Assembly: GCF_000013365.1 (NCBI RefSeq)
Contig: NC_007778.1
Coordinates: 2,046,001 to 2,110,000 of the forward strand
Reading direction: 5' to 3'
Origin: Rhodopseudomonas palustris HaA2
GTDB taxonomy: Bacteria; Pseudomonadota; Alphaproteobacteria; Rhizobiales; Xanthobacteraceae
DNA length: 64,000 nt
Part shown: one piece after another, positions 19,306 to 26,959 of the stretch
How positions within the stretch are numbered: the stretch's first letter is position 1
Layout of the letters: each line of letters opens with the position of its first letter
Notes under the pieces: model-generated
Database searches by the model: none
The model's input: the letters and a program-made list of their open reading frames with translations, nothing else
What the model was told of the DNA's origin: nothing
Program-made: the position numbers and the translations under genes

Positions 19306-19716
19306 ATGCGATTTATGATGCTGATGATTCCGAAGGGCTACGAGACCGCGGCGCCGGGCGAGATGCCCGAGGCCGATGCGGTCGCGGCGATGATGAAATA
19401 CAACGAGGCGCTGCAGCAGGCCGGCGTGCTGATCACCTGCGATGGCCTGCATCCGCCGTCGATGGGCGCGCGCGTCAGCTTCGCCGGCGGCAAGCCGCTG
19501 GTCACCGACGGGCCGTTCGCCGAGGTCAAGGAAGTGCTCGGCGGCTACTGGATGATCGACGTCGCCTCGCGCGACGAGGCGATCGCCTGGGCCAGCCGCT
19601 GCCCGGCCGGTCCGAACGAGATCATCGAGATCCGTCAGGTCCAGGAGATGGAGGATTTCCCGGCCGATGTGCAGGCGGCGGCGAGAGGATTCGAGACCAT
19701 GCAGGGCCGCGCCTGA
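19306..19716 (+). CDS. YciI/DGPF-domain protein
   Basis: A 136-residue YCII-related (DGPF) protein with a ferredoxin-like dimer fold. It begins MRFMMLMIPKGYE and has the DGPF motif in VTDGPFAEVKEVLGGYWMID (about residues 66-85). Such proteins often sit beside ECF sigma factors of the SigJ/ECF41-42 type; here one lies 2.2 kb downstream with other genes between. GGAG sits 9 bases before the ATG. The biochemical role is unknown. Confidence 0.88.
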   Translation: MRFMMLMIPKGYETAAPGEMPEADAVAAMMKYNEALQQAGVLITCDGLHPPSMGARVSFAGGKPLVTDGPFAEVKEVLGGYWMIDVASRDEAIAWASRCPAGPNEIIEIRQVQEMEDFPADVQAAARGFETMQGRA

Positions 19717-19982
19717 GCATCTCTCGGTCGAAATTTCGATGGCGCCGTGCCCCGGATGCCGCGCAGCGCGCCGCCTCTTTGCGGCGTGGTGCGCGTCTGA
19801 TCCGGGGGCCCGGTGACGTCGGCGCTCGACCGGGGGCCTTGCAGCGGAGCGGGGCACTGCGTGCCGCACCGCGCCGGAATTTCGCCGCAAGCAGTTCCGG
19901 TGCTCGTTGCGCGTCGACGCCGGCGCCGGCCCGCCGTCGAAAGCCGTGACCTTTGCATCCCGCTGATGTAAAAGCCCTTCAC

Positions 19983-20690
19983 ATGAGCTGGCGCAAGGAA
20001 GAGCGCCGCGCCGAGCGCGGCTATCATCACGGCAATCTGAAGGAGGCGCTGCTGCAGGCGGCGCTCGGGCTGATCGCGGAGAAGGGGCCTGCCGGCTTCA
20101 CCTTCGCCGATGCCGCGCGGATGGCCGGCGTCAGCCCGGCCGCGCCGTATAGGCACTTCCGCGATCGCGAGGAATTGCTCTCGAACATCGCCTACCGCGG
20201 CTTCGAACTGTTCGAGCAGGTGCTCGCCAAGGCCTGGGACGACGGCCGTCCCGACACGCTCACGGCGTTCAAGCGGGTCGGCTCGGCCTATCTCGCCTTC
20301 GCCCGCAGCGAGCCGGCCTACTACTCGGCGATGTTCGAATCCGGCGTTCCGGTCGACGCCAATCCGCTGCTGATGACGGCGTCGGAACGCGCCTTCAATG
20401 TGATTCGCGCCGCCGCCGAACGGCTCGCCGCGCTCACGCCGCCGGGAGTCGCGAGGCCGCCGGCGCTGATGATGGCGCTGCACATCTGGTCGATGTCGCA
20501 CGGCATCGCCTCGCTGTTTGCCCGTGGCGATGCCGCGCGGCGCAAGCTGCCGATGGCCGCGGAAGAGCTGCTGGAAGCCGGCGTGCTGATCTATCTGCGC
20601 GGCCTGGGATTCCCGGCCGACCTTCGGTCACAGCCGGAAAAGCCTGCAGAACCAAAGCGTTCCGGACCGTGGGGCGCGGCCCCGCAATAG
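19983..20690 (+). CDS. TetR/AcrR-family transcriptional regulator with WHG-type C-terminal domain
   Basis: DNA-binding repressor-type protein, 235 residues from the ATG at 19983 (an upstream TTG at 19953 is less likely). The TetR HTH is clear: GYHHGNLKEALLQAALGLIAEKG followed by FTFADAARMAGVSPAAPYRHFRDREELL (residues about 12-65). The C-terminal part with WSMSHGIASLF matches the WHG family. It lies in front of a gene whose promoter overlaps a palindrome of TetR-operator type, which may be its target. Confidence 0.92.
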   Translation: MSWRKEERRAERGYHHGNLKEALLQAALGLIAEKGPAGFTFADAARMAGVSPAAPYRHFRDREELLSNIAYRGFELFEQVLAKAWDDGRPDTLTAFKRVGSAYLAFARSEPAYYSAMFESGVPVDANPLLMTASERAFNVIRAAAERLAALTPPGVARPPALMMALHIWSMSHGIASLFARGDAARRKLPMAAEELLEAGVLIYLRGLGFPADLRSQPEKPAEPKRSGPWGAAPQ

Positions 20691-20752
20691 TCGCGCTCAC
20701 CACGATGTGAGCGCCGCGCGAAATTGTCGCCCCGACCGGAACCCGCTCTGGC

Positions 20753-20798
20753 TTGACAAAACCGTAGATTGGCTTAGCTATGTAAATGTTATTTACAT
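20753..20798 (+). promoter_or_regulatory. Promoter and palindromic operator of the DUF2852 gene
   Basis: TTGACA at 20753-20758 forms a sigma-70-like -35 box with a weak TAGCTA/AGCTAT -10 at 20775-20781. Overlapping its 3' edge is a perfect inverted repeat, ATGTAAATgttATTTACAT (20780-20798), whose AT-rich form stands out in this GC-rich DNA. The layout suggests repression, plausibly by the TetR protein encoded just upstream. Confidence 0.65.
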
Positions 20799-20831
20799 TC
20801 ACACCGGCGGTTGCCGGTCATGGAGAGGCAA

Positions 20832-21302
20832 ATGGCGAACGCCGCTGACTACAATCGATGGGGCCCGACCCAACAGCGCTATCAGCCCGCGCCGCGGTCG
20901 TCCTGGAGCCCGGGTTGGATCCTGCTGACGGTGGCCGGCTTCATCGTCTGGTGGCCGATCGGATTGGCACTTCTCTTCTACACACTCTGGAGCAGAAACA
21001 TGGGTTGCTGGGATCGCGGTGATCGCTTCTCCAACAAGATGGAGCGGATGCAGTACAAGATGGAGCGGATGCGCGAGCGCATGGACCGCGGCGGCTTCGG
21101 CTTCGGCCCGCCGTCGAGCGGCAACCGCGCCTTCGACGAATATCGCAGCGAGACGCTGCGCCGGCTCGAGGAAGAGCAGGTCCAGTTCAAGGACTTCCTC
21201 GAGCGCCTGCGCCACGCCAAGGACAAGGAAGAGTTCGACGCCTTCATGGCGCAGCACCGCACCAAGCCGGCGGCGTCGCCCGACGCGCCGCAGCAGGGCT
21301 GA
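20832..21302 (+). CDS. DUF2852 membrane protein
   Basis: A 156-residue protein of the DUF2852 family, unknown in function. One hydrophobic region (SPGWILLTVAGFIVWWPIGL, then ALLFYTLWSRNMGCW, about residues 25-60) is followed by a long charged, probably coiled-coil tail with repeated MERMQYKMERMRERMDR and a conserved FDEYRSETLRRLEEEQ. The ATG at 20832 is preferred because GGAG lies 6 bases before it; an ATG four codons upstream is possible. It is driven by the operator-bearing promoter just upstream. Confidence 0.85.
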   Translation: MANAADYNRWGPTQQRYQPAPRSSWSPGWILLTVAGFIVWWPIGLALLFYTLWSRNMGCWDRGDRFSNKMERMQYKMERMRERMDRGGFGFGPPSSGNRAFDEYRSETLRRLEEEQVQFKDFLERLRHAKDKEEFDAFMAQHRTKPAASPDAPQQG

Positions 21303-21402
21303 TCGTCTCGTCGAAGCAGTGACTTCCATCGCCATCGCCGCCCGCCTGTGACCCAGGCGGGCGGCTTTGTTTTGCGGCGTTTCCGAAATAGTCTCGCGGC
21401 CA

Positions 21403-21429
21403 TGTCACAGCGCCCGGTGCCGTCTCGTC
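21403..21429 (+). promoter_or_regulatory. ECF41-type promoter upstream of the AhpD-like/sigma pair
   Basis: TGTCACA (21403-21409), 16 bases, CGTC (21426-21429). This is the form TGTCACA-N16-CGTC described for ECF41 sigma factors. It lies 30 bases before the start of the AhpD-like gene that overlaps the ECF41 gene, so the pair is probably autoregulated. Confidence 0.75.
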
Positions 21430-21458
21430 CTGTCCTCAGTGAACCGCAGGAGAGACCG

Positions 21459-21926
21459 ATGAAGCCCCGCCTGAACCCCGCCGCCGCCGCGCCCGACGCC
21501 TACAAGGCGATGATCGCGCTCGAGACCACCATCAAGGCCAGCGGCCTCGAACCGAGCCTGATCGAACTGGTGAAGATGCGCGCCTCGCAGATCAACGGCT
21601 GCGCGTTCTGCCTCGATATGCACAGCAAGGACGCCCGCGCCCATGGCGAGACCGAGCAGCGGCTGTATCTGCTGAACGCCTGGCGCGAGTCGCCGGCGTA
21701 TACGGATCGCGAGCGCGCCGCGCTGGCCTGGGCCGAAGCGCTGACGCTGGTCGCGCAGACCCACGCGCCGGATGCGGACTACGAACTGCTCACGCAGCAT
21801 TTCAGCGCGGCCGAGCAGGCCAATCTCACCATCCTGATCGGCGCGATCAACACCTGGAATCGGATCGCGATCGGCTTCCGCCTGATCCATCCGGTCGCAC
21901 CCGCCCTCCATGCCAAAGCCTCCTGA
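21459..21926 (+). CDS. Carboxymuconolactone decarboxylase / AhpD-like protein
   Basis: A 155-residue AhpD-core protein with the redox motif CAFC (C48, C51) followed by His55, as in alkylhydroperoxidase-like members that use a vicinal Cys pair. It is probably a peroxidase or thiol-based stress protein. AGGAGA lies 6 bases before the ATG at 21459. It overlaps the sigma factor gene by 17 bases. A CMD-family gene next to an ECF41 sigma factor is the classic arrangement of that group, where the CMD gene is the main target. Confidence 0.92.
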   Translation: MKPRLNPAAAAPDAYKAMIALETTIKASGLEPSLIELVKMRASQINGCAFCLDMHSKDARAHGETEQRLYLLNAWRESPAYTDRERAALAWAEALTLVAQTHAPDADYELLTQHFSAAEQANLTILIGAINTWNRIAIGFRLIHPVAPALHAKAS

Positions 21927-22815
21927 GCCCACGATCAGCGACGACGCCGCAGCGAGCTTCGCAACGCTGCGCGCGCGGCTGGTCCGCGTCGCCTATCGCA
22001 TGCTCGGCTCGGTCGCCGAGGCCGAAGACGTGGTGCAGGACGCTTACTTGCGCTGGCACCGGACCGATCGCGCCGAGGTGCGCGATCCCGCGGGGTTTCT
22101 GACCCGGACCGTGACCCGGCTGTGCCTCGACGTGCTGAAATCGGCGCGGCTCAGGCGCGAGACCTATATCGGACCATGGCTGCCCGAGCCGCTGATCGCC
22201 GATCCGTGCGAGGACGAGGGCGACGACATCACGCTCACCTTGATGCTGGCGCTGGAGCGGCTGTCGCCGCTCGAGCGCGCGGCGTTCCTGCTGCACGACG
22301 TGTTCGGCCTCGGCTTCGACGAGATCGCCCGCACCCTCGACCGCGACGCCGCCGCCTGCCGCCAGCTCGCCGCGCGCGCCCGCGGCCATGTCCGGGCCGA
22401 GCGGCCGCGCTTTCCGGTGTCGGAGGAGCGCGGCCAGGCGATCGCCGGGGCGTTCTTCGAGGCGTCGCGCAGCGGCGATCTGAAGGCGCTGACCGCGCTG
22501 CTCGCCGACGACGTGGTGTTCTACGGCGACGGCGGCGGCAAGCGCCCGGCGACGCTGAACCCGATCTTCGGCCTCGCCAAAGTGGCCCGGCTGTTCGAAG
22601 GCCTCGCGCGCAAGCATGCCCCCGGTGCGTCGGTCGTGGTCTCGACCGGGCGCATCGACGGGCTGCCCGGCTTCGTCACCACCGAGCCCGACGGGCTGAT
22701 CCAGACCACCGCGCTCGCCATCGAACACGACCGCATCGTCGCGATCTATGTGGTGCGCAATCCGGACAAGCTGCGCCATCTGCTGGCGCTCTCGGCCGTC
22801 CCCGCGCGGCCCTGA
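21910..22815 (+). CDS. ECF41 sigma factor with fused SnoaL-like C-terminal domain (SigJ type)
   Basis: Alternative sigma factor, 301 residues. Sigma region 2 is at about 20-85 (VRVAYRMLGSVAEAEDVVQD), region 4 at about 115-165 (LERAAFLLHDVFGLGFDEIA), and a SnoaL/NTF2-like domain runs from about 175 to the end. The ECF41 signatures are present: WLPEP (W90-P94) in the linker, DGGGK (D207-K211), and NPDKL (N284-L288). In this group the C-terminal domain replaces a separate anti-sigma factor and tunes activity. There is no membrane anti-sigma nearby. Coupled to the AhpD-like gene. Confidence 0.93.
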   Translation: MPKPPEPTISDDAAASFATLRARLVRVAYRMLGSVAEAEDVVQDAYLRWHRTDRAEVRDPAGFLTRTVTRLCLDVLKSARLRRETYIGPWLPEPLIADPCEDEGDDITLTLMLALERLSPLERAAFLLHDVFGLGFDEIARTLDRDAAACRQLAARARGHVRAERPRFPVSEERGQAIAGAFFEASRSGDLKALTALLADDVVFYGDGGGKRPATLNPIFGLAKVARLFEGLARKHAPGASVVVSTGRIDGLPGFVTTEPDGLIQTTALAIEHDRIVAIYVVRNPDKLRHLLALSAVPARP

Positions 22816-23115
22816 GCGGTGAGCGGGCGACCCCGCAGCGCCGCCCTGCTCGGGTGATCACGGGTATTTTCCCGCCGATCGTAACCGCTTCTTAACCCTG
22901 ATTAGCGTTTGGTTAGGGGCGTCAAGATGCGCTGTCAGCCCTCGTTTTGACACGTTGGCAGGGGATTGAGGGCCCGGCTTTGGACGGGCCATCCCAACTG
23001 ACAACGCGAAACTCTGGCGGCAGCGCTTCTTGCCAGAACGGCGCATGGCTGCGGGGAACCGGGGCCGGCGCCAGATCGGCTCCCGCCGCACCCCTTGCGT
23101 GAGAGGATAATCGAC
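22816..23115. other. Intergenic region before tolQ
   Basis: No gene. It holds TTAACCCTGATTAGCG near 22891 and a TTGACA-like box near 22948 without a good -10. The tolQ transcript presumably starts here. No strong hairpin or repeat-family element is visible. Confidence 0.45.
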
Positions 23116-23829
23116 ATGAACCCGGCCGACGTGACTCAGTCAGCCATGCCGCTGGTGTCCGCCGACATGTCGCTGATCGGACTGTTCTGGCAGGCCCACT
23201 GGATCGTCAAATCGGTGATGCTGGGACTGATCGGCTGCTCGGTCTGGGTCTGGGCGATCGCGATCGACAAGCTGATCCTCTATTCCCGCACCAAGCGCGC
23301 GATGGACCGCTTCGAGCAGGCGTTCTGGTCCGGCGAGTCGATCGACGATTTGTACCGCACCCTGTCGGCCAAGCCGACGCATTCGATGGCGGCCTGCTTC
23401 GTCGCGGCGATGCGCGAGTGGAAGCGGTCGTTCGAAAGCCATTCGCGCTCCTTCGCCGGCCTGCAGATGCGGATCGAGAAGGTGATGAACGTCTCGATCG
23501 CGCGCGAAGTCGAACGGCTGGAGCGACGGCTGCTGGTGCTGGCGACGGTCGGCTCCGCCGGTCCGTTCGTCGGCCTGTTCGGCACCGTCTGGGGCATCAT
23601 GTCGAGCTTCCAGTCGATCGCCGCGTCCAAGAACACCTCCCTGGCGGTGGTCGCCCCCGGCATCGCCGAGGCGCTGTTCGCCACTGCCATCGGCCTGATC
23701 GCCGCAATTCCGGCGACAATTTTCTATAACAAGTTCACGTCCGAGGTGAACCGCCAGACCCAGCGGCTGGAGGGTTTCGCGGACGAGTTCTCGGCCATCC
23801 TGTCGCGGCAGATCGACGAGCGCGCATGA
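23116..23829 (+). CDS. tolQ: Tol-Pal system proton channel subunit TolQ
   Basis: Inner-membrane proton channel component (MotA/TolQ/ExbB family) that powers TolA. The 237-residue protein has three membrane helices: one near residues 25-45, and a pair in the C-terminal half with VGSAGPFVGLFGTVWGIM and ALFATAIGLIAAIPATIFYNKF, both characteristic. I chose the ATG at 23116 (MNPADV) over an upstream start because AGAGGA precedes it. It heads tolQ-R-A-B. Confidence 0.96.
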   Translation: MNPADVTQSAMPLVSADMSLIGLFWQAHWIVKSVMLGLIGCSVWVWAIAIDKLILYSRTKRAMDRFEQAFWSGESIDDLYRTLSAKPTHSMAACFVAAMREWKRSFESHSRSFAGLQMRIEKVMNVSIAREVERLERRLLVLATVGSAGPFVGLFGTVWGIMSSFQSIAASKNTSLAVVAPGIAEALFATAIGLIAAIPATIFYNKFTSEVNRQTQRLEGFADEFSAILSRQIDERA

Positions 23830-23865
23830 GCCGGATGAAGGTGAGCGCAAGGTGAGTCCCAGACC

Positions 23866-24339
23866 ATGTCGATGAACCTAGCGGCAGGCGGCGGAGGCGG
23901 CGGCAGACGTCGCCGGGGCAAGCGCCCGGTGATGGCGGAGATCAACGTCACGCCGATGGTCGACGTGATGCTGGTGCTGCTGATCATCTTCATGGTCGCG
24001 GCGCCGCTGCTCACCACGTCGATCGACATCGACCTGCCGGTCGCGCGCGGCGGCGCGCAGATCCAGTCGAACACGCCGCCGCTGACGCTGTCGGTGAAGC
24101 GCACCGGCGGCGGCTGCAATTCGCAGGTCGAACTCTATGTCGGCGACAGCCCGGTCGCGCCGGCGGAGATCGAGGCGAAGATCAAGGCGATCCGGACGAC
24201 GCGGTCGGAGACCGACAACGTGGTCTATCTTCGGGGCGACAAGGACGTCTGCTATACCGACATGATGAAGCTGCTGGGCCAGATCCGCACCGCGGGCTTC
24301 AAGGCGAATATCGTGATCGTGCCGGAGCAGGGCTCGTAA
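23866..24339 (+). CDS. tolR: Tol-Pal system protein TolR (ExbD family)
   Basis: Inner-membrane channel component with one helix, 157 residues. The N-terminus is Gly/Arg-rich, followed by MAEINVTPMVDVMLVLLIIF (about residues 23-42) with the proton-relay Asp, and a periplasmic domain ending AGFKANIVIVPEQGS. Two Cys (GGCNSQ and DVCYTD) in the periplasmic part could pair. It starts 36 bases after tolQ. Confidence 0.95.
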   Translation: MSMNLAAGGGGGGRRRRGKRPVMAEINVTPMVDVMLVLLIIFMVAAPLLTTSIDIDLPVARGGAQIQSNTPPLTLSVKRTGGGCNSQVELYVGDSPVAPAEIEAKIKAIRTTRSETDNVVYLRGDKDVCYTDMMKLLGQIRTAGFKANIVIVPEQGS

Positions 24340-24413
24340 CCCGAGGATGAGGCGAGGCATCCGCCGCCGGTGAGGATGGAGCAGGTATCCTGAAGCTGAA
24401 GATCGACAAGACA

Positions 24414-25376
24414 TTGGCGGCGTCCGTGGCGTTGCACGTTCTCGTGCTCGGCTGGGCCATGCTGTCTTTCTCGTCGAAGGCCTTCGAGCTCGAGCCGCAG
24501 GATTCCGTCGCGGTCGATACCATCTCGGAGGATCAGCTCGCCAAGGTGATGGCCGGGATGCGCTCCGGCAAGAAGGAAAACCCCAAGCCGCTGGTCGAGA
24601 AGGTCGCCGAGGCCAAGCCGGTCGAGGACACCGTCGGCAAGATCAACGACAAAAAGCCGCCGGTGGTCACCGATACCTCGCCGCCGCCGCAGCCCAAGAC
24701 CGAAGAAAAGCCGGTCGAGAAAAAGCCCGATCCGCCGAAGCCGGTGGTCAAGGAAGAGCCGAAGAAAGAAGAGCCGAAGAAGGCCGAGAAGAAGCCGGAG
24801 CCGGCGAAGGAAGAAGCCAAGGAAGCCGAGAAGAAGCCGGAGCCCAAGGTCGATCCGATCGCCGAAGCGCTGAAGAAGGAAGAGAAGAAAAAACCGCCGC
24901 CGAAGCCGGCCGAGGCCGCCGCCAAGCCACCGGAGCCGGTCAAGCCGAAGGCCGAGCGGGTGTTCGACCAGTCGAAGATCGCTGCCTTGCTCGACAAGCG
25001 CGATCCGACGCGGCAGGCGGTCGCCGGCGACGCGCTGAATTCGAACGCGGCGCTGGGGCTATCGAAGGGCAGCGCGGCGAACAATGCCGCAACCTGGGGC
25101 GCGATGTTCCAGTCGCAGGTCGAGCGCTGCTGGAAAAAGCCGTATGGCGGCATCGAGGCGCAGCGCGCCGAAGCCGCCTTCGTGATCCGGCTGAAGCGCG
25201 ACGGCACGCTGGAGTCGATGCCGCAGCCCGAGGGCCATCCGGCGACGCCCTATTTGCGCGTGTATCAGGAGAGCGCGCTGCGGGCGATCATCGAGTGCCA
25301 GCCCTACAAGCTGCCGCCGGCGTTCTTCGAGGAATGGAAATACTTCGCGCCCGTGTTCACCGACCGGCGGACCTGA
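24414..25376 (+). CDS. tolA: Tol-Pal system protein TolA
   Basis: Trans-periplasmic linker between TolQR and Pal/TolB. The protein has an N-terminal membrane helix (SVALHVLVLGWAMLSF), a long Lys/Pro/Glu-rich domain with many KPEP-type repeats (about residues 50-180), and a folded C-terminal TonB/TolA-type domain with MFQSQVERCWKKPYGG. The first classical start is TTG at 24414, but this truncates the cytoplasmic leader. Reading on from CTG at 24390 adds LKLKIDKT in front of the helix, giving the usual TolA N-terminus, with GGAG 8 bases upstream; no in-frame ATG or GTG exists. So the true start is probably CTG 24390. Confidence 0.93.
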   Translation: MAASVALHVLVLGWAMLSFSSKAFELEPQDSVAVDTISEDQLAKVMAGMRSGKKENPKPLVEKVAEAKPVEDTVGKINDKKPPVVTDTSPPPQPKTEEKPVEKKPDPPKPVVKEEPKKEEPKKAEKKPEPAKEEAKEAEKKPEPKVDPIAEALKKEEKKKPPPKPAEAAAKPPEPVKPKAERVFDQSKIAALLDKRDPTRQAVAGDALNSNAALGLSKGSAANNAATWGAMFQSQVERCWKKPYGGIEAQRAEAAFVIRLKRDGTLESMPQPEGHPATPYLRVYQESALRAIIECQPYKLPPAFFEEWKYFAPVFTDRRT

Positions 25377-25432
25377 TGCGAAGCTTGCTGACGATCGCCG
25401 GCGCTCCGCCGCGTGCGACATCCGACTGACCG

Positions 25433-26782
25433 ATGGATTGCCCGAACATGCCGCTCCACATCAATCGTAGACAAATGCTCCTCTCCGCCGCGACTGCCGC
25501 GGGCGCGCTGGCGCTCGGACCGGCGCGCGACGCGTTCGGCCAGGCCCGCGTGCAGATCACCGAGGGCAACGTCGCGCCGCTGCCGATCGCGATCCCGAAT
25601 TTCGTCGCCGGCACGCCGTCGGACAATGAAGTCGGCGGCGGCGTCGCCCAGGTCATCACCAACAATCTCAAGCGCAGCGGCCTGTTCGCGCCGATCGACC
25701 AGGCCGCCTATGTCGAGAAGATCACCAACATCGACGTGCCGCCGCAATTCAAGAGCTGGACCAGCATCAACGCCCAGGCGCTGGTGACCGGCCGGATGAC
25801 GCGGCAGTCGGACGGGCGGCTGAAGGCCGAATTCCGGCTGTGGGACGTCGCCACCGGCCAGCAGCTCGCCGGCCAGCAATACTTCACCTCGCCGGAATAT
25901 TGGCGCCGCATCGCCCACATCATTTCCGATCAGATCTACGAGCGGCTGACCGGCGAGAAGGGTTACTTCGACAGCCGCGTGGTGTTCATCGACGAGAGCG
26001 GCCCGGCGGACCGCCGCGTCAAGCGGCTGGCGCTGATGGATCAGGACGGCGCCAATGTCCGCTACCTCACGCGCGGCAGCGACCTGGTGCTGACGCCGCG
26101 GTTCTCGCCGTCGACCCAGGAAATCACCTATATGGAGTTCGGCCAGGGCGACCCGAAGGTCTATCTGTTCAACATCGAGACCGGGCAGCGCGAGATCGTC
26201 GGCAATTTCCCCGGCATGTCGTTTGCGCCGCGCTTCTCGCCGGACGGCCAGCGCATCATCATGAGCCTGCAGCAGGGCGGCAATTCGAACCTGTTCGTGA
26301 TGGATCTCCGCTCCAAATCGACGACGCGGCTGACCGACACGCCGGCGATCGACACCTCGCCGTCCTACTCGCCCGACGCCGCGCGGATCTGCTTCGAGTC
26401 CGATCGCGGCGGCAAGCCGCAGATCTATGTGATGCCGGCCAGCGGCGGGCAGGCGCAGCGCATCTCGTTCGGCGACGGCAGCTACTCGACCCCGGTGTGG
26501 TCGCCGCGCGGCGACTACATCGCCTTCACCAAGCAGGGCGGCGGTCAGTTCGCGATCGGCATCATGAAGCCGGACGGCTCCGGCGAGCGCATCCTGACCT
26601 CGGGCTTCCACAACGAAGGGCCGACCTTCGCCCCCAACGGTCGGGTGCTGATGTTCTTCCGCGATCCCGGCGGCAATGCCGGCCCGTCGCTGTTCACCGT
26701 CGACGTCTCCGGGCGCAACGAACTGCGCGTTCCGACGCCCGGCTACGCCTCGGACCCGGCCTGGTCGCCGCTGCTGTCGTAA
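25433..26782 (+). CDS. tolB: Tol-Pal system beta-propeller protein TolB
   Basis: Periplasmic protein that binds Pal and TolA, 449 residues. After a signal peptide (about 1-36, ending AFGQA) comes the TolB N-terminal domain ([18 protein letters not shown]) and a six-bladed propeller with the repeated [24 protein letters not shown], and FAPNGRVL strands. It is 56 bases after tolA. pal would normally follow; here pal is about 4 kb further on. Confidence 0.96.
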   Translation: MDCPNMPLHINRRQMLLSAATAAGALALGPARDAFGQARVQITEGNVAPLPIAIPNFVAGTPSDNEVGGGVAQVITNNLKRSGLFAPIDQAAYVEKITNIDVPPQFKSWTSINAQALVTGRMTRQSDGRLKAEFRLWDVATGQQLAGQQYFTSPEYWRRIAHIISDQIYERLTGEKGYFDSRVVFIDESGPADRRVKRLALMDQDGANVRYLTRGSDLVLTPRFSPSTQEITYMEFGQGDPKVYLFNIETGQREIVGNFPGMSFAPRFSPDGQRIIMSLQQGGNSNLFVMDLRSKSTTRLTDTPAIDTSPSYSPDAARICFESDRGGKPQIYVMPASGGQAQRISFGDGSYSTPVWSPRGDYIAFTKQGGGQFAIGIMKPDGSGERILTSGFHNEGPTFAPNGRVLMFFRDPGGNAGPSLFTVDVSGRNELRVPTPGYASDPAWSPLLS

Positions 26783-26785
26783 ACG

Positions 26786-26800
26786 TTAAGGTTTTCTTGA
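26786..26800 (+). promoter_or_regulatory. CtrA-like box upstream of the GGDEF-EAL gene
   Basis: TTAA-N7-TTGA, one mismatch from the CtrA consensus, starting 3 bases after the tolB stop and 160 bases before the next start. Confidence 0.35.
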
Positions 26801-26959
26801 CGTCTTCACGCCGGCCGTTTCGGTGTTCGGGAGCGCGATCGTAACGCCCTAAAAAGCCGAAGTATTTTGGGGTTTCGCGGAGTCGCGTAACGTCTCGCTA
26901 ATCATCTTCACTCAGAAAGAGTTCATCTGCTCGGGATATAACGGGGCTGAAAGGACCGC

